A stretch of DNA of 64,000 nucleotides from Streptomyces poriferorum (GTDB taxonomy: Bacteria; Actinomycetota; Actinomycetes; Streptomycetales; Streptomycetaceae), in assembly GCF_019399235.1 (NCBI RefSeq), contig NZ_JAELVH010000001.1, positions 1-64,000 of the forward strand, read 5' to 3'. Both the position numbers and the translations under genes were made by a program. A model generated the notes under the pieces. That model was not told where the DNA came from. It made no database searches and saw only the letters and a program-made list of their open reading frames with translations. Of the stretch, positions 46,901 through 55,300 are shown piece by piece; the first letter of the stretch is position 1, and the number at the start of each line of letters is the position of its first letter.

Positions 46901-49900
46901 CGCCGCTGCCGGCGAGAGTCGTGATCGCATCGAACCACGGGTGGCAGTACGGGGACTGATCGGCCGTCATCGCGGTGGGCCCGGCCGGAAGCTCGCCGAG
47001 CCAGAAGCGTTGCCGTTGGAACGCGTACGTCGGGATGTCGGCCTTGCCGGCGCCACGGGACCCGAGGACCCGCTCCCAGTCCAGGGGGAAGCCCCGTTCG
47101 AACAACGTGGCGGCCGCTCGCCAGAGCCGGTCCACCCCGCCCGAGACACCTTCGGAGGGTGGGACGACCTCCACGAACACTCCGAAGCCCTCGCCGCGCA
47201 GCCGCTCCAGCGCGCGGCCGAGCCTCATGGGCTCCGGCTCCGGCTCCGGCAGGTCTCGGAACCAGTAGTCGCCGCCGAGCTCCTGGGCCGGCACGACCTC
47301 GCCCGTCAGGCTCGAACAGAAGGGGACTGAAGCCCGGGCAGGGACAATCCCTGGAATCTCACCGCCGACCGCGTCCCCCGAGCGAACGCGAGCACGAAGG
47401 GCGATGACACGGGCGCCGTCCTCCAGGCTCAGTGCCCCGCTCACCACCGCAGCGGCGACCTCGCCCCGCACGTCGCCCACCACCGCCGCCGGCTCCACAC
47501 CCCAACTGCGCCACAGCGCCGCGAGTCCGAGGTATACCGCGAACAGCGTGCACGGCAGCCCGTCCGAGCTGTTCACGTCCTCCTCGCCGCGCAGCACCTC
47601 CAGCACGGACCAACCGGTCAACGGCGAGAGGACCGCGTCGCACTCCGCCACGGCGTCGCGGAACACCGCGCTCTGCTCCAGCAGTTCCCTGCTCGTCCCT
47701 GGCAGCTGCGCGTCCTGACCGCCGAACACGAAGGCGATCTTCCCCCTCGCCGTGCCGGAGCCGGGCTCGACCGCCCGCAGGGCTTCGGCAGCCTCCATGG
47801 CGCTGCCCGCGAAGACCACGGCGCGCGCGTCGAAGTGCGTACGGCCGACGGCGGAGGTGTAGGCGATATCCCGCATCGGCGCGGCGGGCCGCGCGTCGAA
47901 CCACTCGGCCCAGTGCTGTGCCTGCGCACGCAGGGCGGCCGCGTCGGTGCCCGAGATCACCAATGGGTGGACGAGACCGTCGCCGGGCCGGTCGACGACG
48001 ACGGTCGCCGGTGCTTCTTCGATGATGACGTGCGTGTTCGTGCCACTGATACCGAAGGAGCTGATGCCGGCACGACGCACCCGCCGGGTCCGCGGCCACT
48101 GCCGCGGCTGCCGCAGGAGCTCCAGTTCGCCGCCGGACCAGTCGATCCGGGTGCTCGGCTTCTCCGCGTGGAGAGTGCGGGGCAGCCACTCGTGCTGAAG
48201 CGCCATCACCATCTTGATGACCCCGATGACGCCGGAGGCCGCCTGGGCGTGGCCGATGTTGGACTTGGCCGATCCCAGGTGCAGGGGGCGCACGCGGCCC
48301 GAGAACACCGCGGCGAGGGCGCCGGCCTCGACGGGATCACCGAGCACGGTGCCCGTGGCGTGCGCTTCGACGACGTCGATGTCGGCCGGGGCCAGTCCCC
48401 CGTCGGCCAGGGCACCGCGTAGCACGCGCTGCTGCGCGAGACCGTTCGGCGCGGTGAGCCCCTGGCTGCGGCCGTCCTGGTTCATGGCGGTGCCCCGCAC
48501 AACGGCCAGTACACGGTCACCGTCGCGCCTCGCGTCCGAGAGGCGCTTGAGCACCAGGACACCGCAGCCTTCGGCCCAGCTCGTCCCGTCGGCGTCGTCG
48601 GCGAAGCTCTTGCAGCGACCGTCGGCCGCGAGCCCGTTGAGGCGGCTGAACTCGACGAAGATCTGCGGGGTGCTCATCACGGTCACTCCGCCGGCGAGCG
48701 CCAGGTCGCATTCGCCGCTGCTCAACGCCTCGCACGCCAGGCGCAGGGCCACGAGCGACGAACTGCACGCGGTGTCGATGGTGAGCGCCGGCCCGGACAG
48801 GCCGAGGGTGTAGGCCACGCGCCCGGAGATCAGGCTCGACCCGTTGCCAGTGATCTTGTAGCCGTCGCTGCTCCCGACGTCCCAGCGCCGAGCGATGTCG
48901 TAGTCCGAACTCATCGCCCCGAGGTAGACGCCCGTGTTGCTGCCTTCGACGGACGCGGCGGGCAGGCCGGCCCGCTCGAGTGCCTCCCAGACGACTTCCA
49001 GAACGAGCCGCTGCTGCGGGTCCAGGGACAGCGCCTCACGCGGGCTGAGCCCGAAGAACGCCGCGTCGAAGTCCTCGACGTCGCGTACGAAGCCTCCCTT
49101 GCGCTCGAAGCGCCTGCCGGTGGCGTCGCGCTCCGTGTCCTCGAGCGTGCTGAGATCCCACCCGTCCCAGCGCTGCGGGAACGGGGACGAGGCTTCGCGG
49201 CCGTCGACGAGGAGTTCCCAGAACGCTTCGGGCGTGTCGATCCCGTCCGGGAGCCGGCAGGCCATGGACACGATCGCGACGGGGTCGTCGTCGTCGGGCC
49301 GCCTGGGCACCGCGGCGACGGCGGTCGGGACTTCCGGGGTCTCGTACTGCGCATCGGCGTGCGTCAGCAGCAGTGTCGCGATCGCTTGCGGTGTGGGGTA
49401 ATCGAAGGCGAGCGCCATGGGCAGCGCGACCCGCGTCCGTGCGCTGAGCCGGTTTCGCAGCTCGACCACCATGAGGGAGTCGAATCCCTGGTCGCGCAGC
49501 GCCGTGCCGGGGCGCACGTCGTCCGCGGGCAGGCCGAGCAGGGCCGCCGCCTCTCCCGTGACGAGTGCGACCATCGATCCCAGACGCTCGGGTTCGGGCA
49601 GCGCGCTCACCTCCTCGCGCCACGCGGCGCCGTTGACGACCGGTACCGCGTCGTCGTGTTCGTCCAGCCAGTAACGGCGGTGTTCGAACGCGTACGTCGG
49701 AAGGTCCACCCTGCGCGCGTCAGTGGTCGAGAACACTCGCTTCCACGGGATCGGAACCCCTTGGACGTGCAGGTCTGCCGGCGCCCGCAGCACCTGCCCG
49801 ATCCCGCCGTGATCGCGGCGCAGGCTGCCCACCACGACGGCCGGCCCGTCGGCTTCGGTTCCCTGCGCCAGGGCTATCCCGAGCACCGGATGCGGACTCA

Positions 49901-52313
49901 CCTCGACGAAGACTCCGAACCCGTCCGCCCGCAGGCGTTCCAGCGCTCGATCGAAGCGCACCGGCTCGCGCAGGTTGCGGCACCAGTACTCCGCGTCGAG
50001 CTCCGGCCCGGCCGCCCGCTCCCCCGTCACGCTCGAATAGAAGGCGATCTCCGCATCCGCTGGGGAAAGGCCCGCGAGCTGCTCGCGCAGCGCGGGCAGC
50101 AGCGAATCCATGTGCGGGCTGTGCGACGCGTAGTCCACGTCCACGCGCTGGCAGTACGCGCCCGTGGCCTCCATCTGCGCGAGGAAGCGGTCCACCGCCT
50201 CGGTGTCTCCGGCCACGACGGTCGATCGCGCGGTGTTCACCACGGCAACGGACAGCGCCTCGCCGTAGGGCGCCAGCTTCTCGAGGACTTCGCCGACCGG
50301 GCGCTCCACGAGCCCCATCGCCCCGTCCGGCGCATGTTCGTGCACGGCCCGAGCGCGCGACGCCACGATGCGAGCGCCGTCCGCCAGGCTCAACGCCCCA
50401 CTGACGACCGCCGCGGCCACCTCACCCTGGCTGTGGCCGACGACCGCCGAGGGTTCGACGCCCCAGGCGCGCCACATCGCGGCGAGACCGACGTACATCG
50501 CGAACAACGCCGGCTGCACCACGTCCGTGCGCGTGAAGGGCGGCGCGAGACCGTCCTGCCCACGCACCACCGCGGCGACCGAGAAGCCGGTGTACGGGGC
50601 GAGGGCGTCGTCGCAGGCCGTCACGGCCTCGCGGAACGCGTCGTTCTGCTCCCACAGCGACTGGCCCATCCCCCACCATTGGGCGCCCTGGCCGGGGAAG
50701 ACGAACGCGACGCGGCCGCGACCGGCAGCCGCGCCCGTCACCACCGCGCCGTGGCTCTCGTCCGCGGCGAGCGCCCGCAGACCGGCCACCGCCTCGTCCG
50801 TCGTTTCGGCGATCACCGCGCCGCGCGTGGAGTGCTGCGTGCGGGTCGTCGCCAGCGAGTGGGCGACGTCGGACAGCCTCGTCCCGGGCGACTGCTCCAG
50901 GTGGCTCGCCAGCCGTGCGGCGTTGCGCGCGAGCGAGCGCGGGCTCGTGCCGGACACCGTCAGGCAGACCGGACCGCTCTCGTCCGGTGTGGCCCGTACC
51001 GGAGCGCCCTCGGGCGCCTCGCCGAGGGCGACATGCGCGTTGGTGCCGCCGTATCCGAAGCTGCTCACCCCCGCGAACCGCGGCCCGGCCGGCCACGTAG
51101 CTGCCTCGGTGACCACTTCCAGACGTTCGGCGGGGAAGTCGATGCGCGGGTTCGGCGTGCGAAAGTGCAGGCTCGGCGGGATGACGCCGTGGTGCACCGC
51201 GAGCGCGGCCTTGATGAGCCCGAGGGCGCCGGCCGCCGGTTCGAGATGGCCGAAGTTCGTCTTCGCCGAACCGATGCGCAGCGGCGTGCGCCGGTCGGGC
51301 CCGAACACGGTGCCGAGCGCGCTCGCCTCCGTCACGTCGCCCAGCGGCGTGCCCGTGCCGTGCGCCTCGACGTACGCCACCGCACGCGGCGGGACGCCGG
51401 CGTTCTCCCACGCCGAGCGCAGCACCTCCGTCTGCGCCTCGTGGCCGGGGGCGGTCAGTCCGTCTGTCGCGCCGTCGTTGTTGACCGCGCTGCCGTGCAC
51501 CAACGCGTAGACGCGGTCGCCGTCGGCGAGCGCGTCGGACAGCCGGCGCAGCACGACTACGGCGCAGCCCTCGCCCCGGGCGTAGCCGTCGCCGTCGCCG
51601 TCGAAGGCCCGGCACAGGCCGGCAGGGCTCTGCGTACCGAGTTTCGTCATGGCCACCGAGGTGTTCGGGTGCAGCATCAGGTTGACGCCGCCGGCCAGTG
51701 CGAAGTCCGACTCGCCGGAGCGCAGGCTCTGCACGGCGAGGTGCACCGCGACCAGAGAGGAGCTCGACGCGGTCGCCACGGCCATCGCGGGGCCCCGCAG
51801 CCCCAGGGCGTAGGCGATGCGGGACGGGATCACCGAGTTGTCCCAGCCGATGGCCGAGTGGGCGTGGATCGCCTCGGCGGCGCCCTGCGTGAACAGCGGG
51901 TACTCCTGCCACATCGCGCCCATGAAGACGCCGGTGCGCGTACCCGAGAGACTCGCTGTGGAACGCCGCGCGTCCTCGACGGCGGCACAAGCCACCTCCA
52001 GGGCGATCCGCTGCTGCGGGTCCATCTGCCGTGCCTCGGCCGGTGGGATGCCGAAGTGCTCCGCGTCGAATCCCGTGACGTCATCGAGGAACCCGCCTCG
52101 ACGGTTCGCCGCCCGGCCGGACGCCTCCGCGTCGGCCCATGCGGTGGCGTTCCACCGGTCGCTCGGCACCTGACGCACCGCGTCGACGCCTTCGAGCAGA
52201 GCCTGCCAGAGGCCGGTCGGGTCCTCGATCCGTGCCGGCAGCCGGCAACCGATGCCGACGATCGCGATCGGCTCGGGGCGGCCGTACGTCCGGCCGGCGG
52301 TCTGGTCAGTCAT
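43938..52313 (-). CDS. modular type I PKS: KS(Ser)-AT-ACP / KS-AT(dead)-DH-ER(remnant)-KR-ACP
   Basis: A 2791-residue PKS of two modules. Loading module: KS whose active-site Cys is Ser (TASSSS, residue 183), with HGTGT and NFGH intact; AT with GHSQGE (Ser 628) and YASH, the methylmalonyl signature; ACP Ser 946. A decarboxylating propionyl loader is likely. Module 1: normal KS (TACSSS, Cys 1183; HATGT; NIGH); an AT-like stretch with GDVRGE in place of GHSQGE and a large internal deletion; DH with HxxxGxxxxP (His 1823) and DAALQ; an ER lacking its nucleotide-binding core; KR with GGLGELG, LDD (B-type) and GYAAANA; ACP Ser 2743. The start overlaps the upstream PKS gene by 8 bases. Expected output: an alpha,beta-unsaturated acyl chain extended by a trans-supplied unit. 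Confidence 0.92.
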   Translation of the reverse strand: MTDQTAGRTYGRPEPIAIVGIGCRLPARIEDPTGLWQALLEGVDAVRQVPSDRWNATAWADAEASGRAANRRGGFLDDVTGFDAEHFGIPPAEARQMDPQQRIALEVACAAVEDARRSTASLSGTRTGVFMGAMWQEYPLFTQGAAEAIHAHSAIGWDNSVIPSRIAYALGLRGPAMAVATASSSSLVAVHLAVQSLRSGESDFALAGGVNLMLHPNTSVAMTKLGTQSPAGLCRAFDGDGDGYARGEGCAVVVLRRLSDALADGDRVYALVHGSAVNNDGATDGLTAPGHEAQTEVLRSAWENAGVPPRAVAYVEAHGTGTPLGDVTEASALGTVFGPDRRTPLRIGSAKTNFGHLEPAAGALGLIKAALAVHHGVIPPSLHFRTPNPRIDFPAERLEVVTEAATWPAGPRFAGVSSFGYGGTNAHVALGEAPEGAPVRATPDESGPVCLTVSGTSPRSLARNAARLASHLEQSPGTRLSDVAHSLATTRTQHSTRGAVIAETTDEAVAGLRALAADESHGAVVTGAAAGRGRVAFVFPGQGAQWWGMGQSLWEQNDAFREAVTACDDALAPYTGFSVAAVVRGQDGLAPPFTRTDVVQPALFAMYVGLAAMWRAWGVEPSAVVGHSQGEVAAAVVSGALSLADGARIVASRARAVHEHAPDGAMGLVERPVGEVLEKLAPYGEALSVAVVNTARSTVVAGDTEAVDRFLAQMEATGAYCQRVDVDYASHSPHMDSLLPALREQLAGLSPADAEIAFYSSVTGERAAGPELDAEYWCRNLREPVRFDRALERLRADGFGVFVEVSPHPVLGIALAQGTEADGPAVVVGSLRRDHGGIGQVLRAPADLHVQGVPIPWKRVFSTTDARRVDLPTYAFEHRRYWLDEHDDAVPVVNGAAWREEVSALPEPERLGSMVALVTGEAAALLGLPADDVRPGTALRDQGFDSLMVVELRNRLSARTRVALPMALAFDYPTPQAIATLLLTHADAQYETPEVPTAVAAVPRRPDDDDPVAIVSMACRLPDGIDTPEAFWELLVDGREASSPFPQRWDGWDLSTLEDTERDATGRRFERKGGFVRDVEDFDAAFFGLSPREALSLDPQQRLVLEVVWEALERAGLPAASVEGSNTGVYLGAMSSDYDIARRWDVGSSDGYKITGNGSSLISGRVAYTLGLSGPALTIDTACSSSLVALRLACEALSSGECDLALAGGVTVMSTPQIFVEFSRLNGLAADGRCKSFADDADGTSWAEGCGVLVLKRLSDARRDGDRVLAVVRGTAMNQDGRSQGLTAPNGLAQQRVLRGALADGGLAPADIDVVEAHATGTVLGDPVEAGALAAVFSGRVRPLHLGSAKSNIGHAQAASGVIGVIKMVMALQHEWLPRTLHAEKPSTRIDWSGGELELLRQPRQWPRTRRVRRAGISSFGISGTNTHVIIEEAPATVVVDRPGDGLVHPLVISGTDAAALRAQAQHWAEWFDARPAAPMRDIAYTSAVGRTHFDARAVVFAGSAMEAAEALRAVEPGSGTARGKIAFVFGGQDAQLPGTSRELLEQSAVFRDAVAECDAVLSPLTGWSVLEVLRGEEDVNSSDGLPCTLFAVYLGLAALWRSWGVEPAAVVGDVRGEVAAAVVSGALSLEDGARVIALRARVRSGDAVGGEIPGIVPARASVPFCSSLTGEVVPAQELGGDYWFRDLPEPEPEPMRLGRALERLRGEGFGVFVEVVPPSEGVSGGVDRLWRAAATLFERGFPLDWERVLGSRGAGKADIPTYAFQRQRFWLGELPAGPTAMTADQSPYCHPWFDAITTLAGSGGHLFMGRLSLDECPWLADHVVSGQVYVPGAGLIDAVLFAARAAGAEAVADVTLLEPVVLLPGRALRIQATVGEPDAHGRRPFAFYSRPEDTDEPLNWQQHVTGECVTGVRVDATMPPPDLGSRPSDARALDIEAFYGRALANGLDYGPAFRGLRELACRDGVYYARVSLPDTLDPAGHGLHPALFDAALQVVVAGLMEAGAAPGPLVPFIWPDVELYRAAGGELTVRVSFEPDGDEGLAPASIWLSDPAGQLVARIGRLKFQRGRRRGHPAAEHLYRVGFERVHPVAETSDPAGTLVVGDAELGAGLGADVVPDLDALVKWLDVRADTPRRLLFTLPDGASAQWYDAERSAAEALRTLQVCLGDARLQGAELVWITRDAVSSSPVDQVGNWAQSAVWGMVRTARTEQPERVLRLIDLDSGAPDFRLLARVIETGGEPECVLRGESAHVPRARPTIGEADAFVLPDEGSWHVRRREDDQLDVVVAPDDEGAPEPVGPWEVRVMVRAAGMSPGHAQVLEFAGIVMEVGSDVTSLHEGDRVMGSAAGALGNRISVDAAVLRPMPAHLTFAQAAADPSPRDARQDEATFTAFDIRDAPYALRHAQQNAAHKTVLTVPRALDPDGTVLITGGLGELGSALATHLVRTHGVRRLVLLSRRGGNAPEAGSFVRELEAAGAERVDLVAGDVADRAAVAPVLEGIDPRHPLTAVFHLAGVLDDGLVQGFTAERLHRVMAPKVQGARLLDELTGQLDLAAFVLFSSAAGTLGTAGQGGYAAANATLDALAANRRKRGLAGLSLAFGLWEQAGVGMTAHLSKAELGRLRRQGIGALTLGEGLHALDVALSRPDTQLMPVHLELASLRHALGDAEAPPLLRDMVPRATEGRRAEVSEPAQSLDTRMADASEAERAALLLDLVRSEAADVLGLPGPDSVPADRALRSLGIDSLTMVQLRKRLAKRLNITLPATLVFDYPTAEAIAGLLLHDTTTLRGNEK
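45080..45440 (-). other. truncated enoylreductase remnant inside PKS module
   Basis: The protein reads PWEVRVMVRAAGMSPGHAQ, then GIVMEVGSDV and GDRVMG (ER N-terminal half), and jumps soon after FAQAAA to FTAFDIRDAPYALRHAQQN (ER C-terminal end). The nucleotide-binding stretch of about 150-200 residues (GGVG-type motif) is absent, so it cannot bind NADPH. Confidence 0.75.
46980..47740 (-). other. degenerate acyltransferase domain in PKS module 1
   Basis: FVFGGQDAQ replaces FxFPGQGxQ, and GDVRGE replaces GHSQGE, so the Ser nucleophile is Val (residue about 1615). After the RARVRS segment the protein jumps to SVPFCSSLTGE, losing the YASH/HAFH region. The flanks still resemble the intact AT of the loading module, so it looks like a decayed cis-AT. 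Confidence 0.8.
49320..52313 (-). other. PKS loading module: KS(Ser), methylmalonyl AT, ACP
   Basis: KS about residues 15-440 with Ser183 in place of Cys, so it cannot condense but could decarboxylate, as KSQ loaders do. AT about 560-870 with GHSQGE and VDVDYASHSPHM, a methylmalonyl-type motif. ACP about 915-990 with DQGFDSL. Propionyl starter expected. Confidence 0.8.
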
Positions 52314-55300
52314 GGGTAGCCCCGATCTCGTCGGACGCGTAGAGCGCCAGGCATGTCTCCTCGATCGCGGCGAGCGGGCCCGCGTCGTTCAGGATCGTCA
52401 TGTGGTTCGCGGCATCGATCTCCATGAGGCGAAGACCCGGCAGCTCGCGCACCCAGTCCTGCTGGTAGTTCACGTGGTCGAGGGAGAAGGTCTCGCCGAC
52501 GACCTGGAAGTAGGGTTCGCTCTCGCCCAGGAAGAGCCCGCGCCGGTTACGGAAGTACGTGGACACCACGGCTTCCGGCCGCGGCAGCGGCCTGATGGTG
52601 TGCTCGCCGACCCGGTAGGCGAGCTGGATCGCTATGTTGCGCCTGATGAACCGCGCGATCTGCGCAGGTTTCATGGCGAACCCGCGCCCTGCCGCCAACT
52701 CCGCGAGCCGCAGGACGAACGCGTCCTCGTCCAGGTCCTCCGCGAGCTCGTCCCGGTGGACGAGACGGGCACGCAGGACCGCCGGGTCCTTCTCCCCCGC
52801 CGGCCAGAGCAGGGAATTGACGACCTGCAGGGCCGCGCTCCGCGCCGTCCGGAACCCGTTCGCATTCGACTTCGCCAGGCCGGTCTCGTCCGGCGAGTCC
52901 ACCATCGTCAGCGAGGCCACGTCCTGGCCCCGCGCCTGCAGCCGCCGGGTCACCTCATAGGCGACGATGCCGCCGAGGCAGAATCCGCCGACGTCGTACG
53001 GTCCCTCGGGCTGCACCGAGCGGATGAGCCCGGTGTAGTACTCGGCCATGGCCGTGACGCCCTCGATCGGCGCGTCCCCGGTCAGCAGGCCCCGGGCCTG
53101 GATGCCGTAGAACGGGCGGCCGATCCGCTGGGCGATCGTGCGGTACGACTCGACGCCGGCGAGGGCGCCGTGGATCCAGAACACCGCCCTGCCCTCGGAC
53201 GCGCCGTTGAGGCGCACCAGCTCGGGGGCCAGCGGACGCGCGTGCGCCCGCGTGGAGCGGGCCTCCGCCTCGGGCAGCCTCGCGACCACGTCGTTCAACG
53301 TGTCGTGCGGCTGCCACCAGTCGGGCTGGAACCCCGGAAACACGTTGCTGATCCGTCCCAGCATCGCGACCAGAAGCAGGGAGTTGAGACCGTAGTCGGC
53401 GAGCGACCTCGTGCCGTCGATCTCGTGGCGCGACAGGCCGAGCACCGAGGCGACGAGGTCGGCGACGAAAGCTTCGCCATCCGGAGGGGCGACGCGGCCG
53501 GCGACGAAGACTTCACCATCCGGAGGGCCGACGCGGCCGGCGACGAAGACTTCGCCATCCGGAGGGCCGACGGCTGTGTGCGGGGCCTGATCCGGCCGCG
53601 GTGCCTGCTCGGCGAAACACGTCAGCCGTGCGAAGGGGTACCCGGGCAGTGCGATCCGCCTGCGTCGAGCGCCGCGATGCGTCAGGTCCCAGTCCATGAA
53701 CCTGCCCGCGACCCAGTGTTCTGCTACCTGGTCCAGCTGCGCCGGCATCCCGTCGTTCTCGGCGCCGGCAGCGGGATCGACGCCGTCGGCGAACGCCACA
53801 TGGGCGAGCGTGTCCGGGTCGCCGTCGAGCCAGCCTCCCAGAATGCGGGCGGCCTCGTCCGTGCCCTGCGCTACGAACGCCAGCCGGCAGCTCATCGCTT
53901 CCCGGCCGACCTGCAATGTGTACGCGATGTCCGCCCAGGAGCGCGGATCCGCTTCGGCGAGCCGATGCATCAGCCGGCGCGCCCGCTCGCGCAGAGCGTC
54001 GACGCTCTGCGCCGAGAGCACCAGGACCTGCGAGCCCCGGTCGTCGTCCCGGGTAGCGCAGGCGATGTGCTGCTCCAGGACAACATGCGCGTTCACGCCG
54101 CCGATCCCGAAGCTGTGCATGCTCGCGCGGCGTGGCAGCAGCCGGCCGGCGTCGTCGGTGCGCTCGGGCCACGGCAGGTTCCGCTCGGCGATGCGCAGCC
54201 GCGTCTCCTTGAGGGAGATGTCGCGGTGCAGCCGCCCGAAGCCCGGGAGCGCCGGGATCACGCCGTGCCGCACCGCCAGCGCGGTCTTCACCAGCGCGGC
54301 CAGGCCGGAGACGACCTCCGTGTGCCCGATACAGGGCTTCACGTTGCCCAGATACGTCACGTCCTCGCTGTCGTCCTCGCCGCGGCGTCCGGCGCCGAGC
54401 GCCGCCAGCTCCGCGCTGTCCGCCAGAACCGAGCTCATGCCGTGGGTCTCGATGTAATCCACGGCGCCCGGATCGATCCCGGCGTCGGCGTAGGCGTGCG
54501 CGACGGCTGCCTTCATGCCCCTGATGTTCGGTGCCGTGAAAGACACCCCCCTGCCGCCGTGGGCCACGCCGGTGCCGCGCACGACGCAGTAGACGAAGTC
54601 CCCGTCCTCGATTGCCCGGCTCAGTGGTTTGACCAGTACGGCGGCGACGCCTTCGCTGCGCGCCGTACCGTCGGCGTCCTGCTGAAACGGCCGGACGTCG
54701 CCGCGCGGGCTGAGCATCCCGGCGGCCCGCATCCCGCCGAACCCCGCGGGCGACATCACCAGGTTCACCCCGCCGACGAGCGCCTGCTCGCACTCGCCGT
54801 CGCGGATCGACCGGATCGCCCGGTGCAGGGCCACGAACGAGGACGAGCACGTCGTGTCGTACTGCTCGCTGGGGCCGTTGAGGTCGAGCAGGTACGAGAT
54901 CCGGTTGGGCACCATCGCGGGCGACGGCAGGCTCATCAGGTCCGTGGCGGCGGGCCGGTATTCGCTCTGCGTCGTGGCGACGAACACGCCCGTCGGCCGG
55001 TTCCGCAGCTCGGCCGGCCGGTAGCCCGCGTCCTCGACCGCGTTCCAGGACGTCATCAACAGCAGGCGCAGCTCCGGCGTCACCTGTCGCGCCTCGGTTA
55101 CCGACATGCGGAAGAAGAGCGGATCGAATTCATGCACGCCTTCGAGGAATCCGCCCCGCAGCGCGGCTGCCTCGTCGCCGTAGGCCGCCCAGTCCGCACG
55201 CTTTTCCGGCGGGGCGGTGATGCACCGTGTGCCCTGCTCGACGATCCGCCAGAACTCGTCGACGTCGTCGGCCCCGGGGAAGCGCGCGGACATGCCGACG

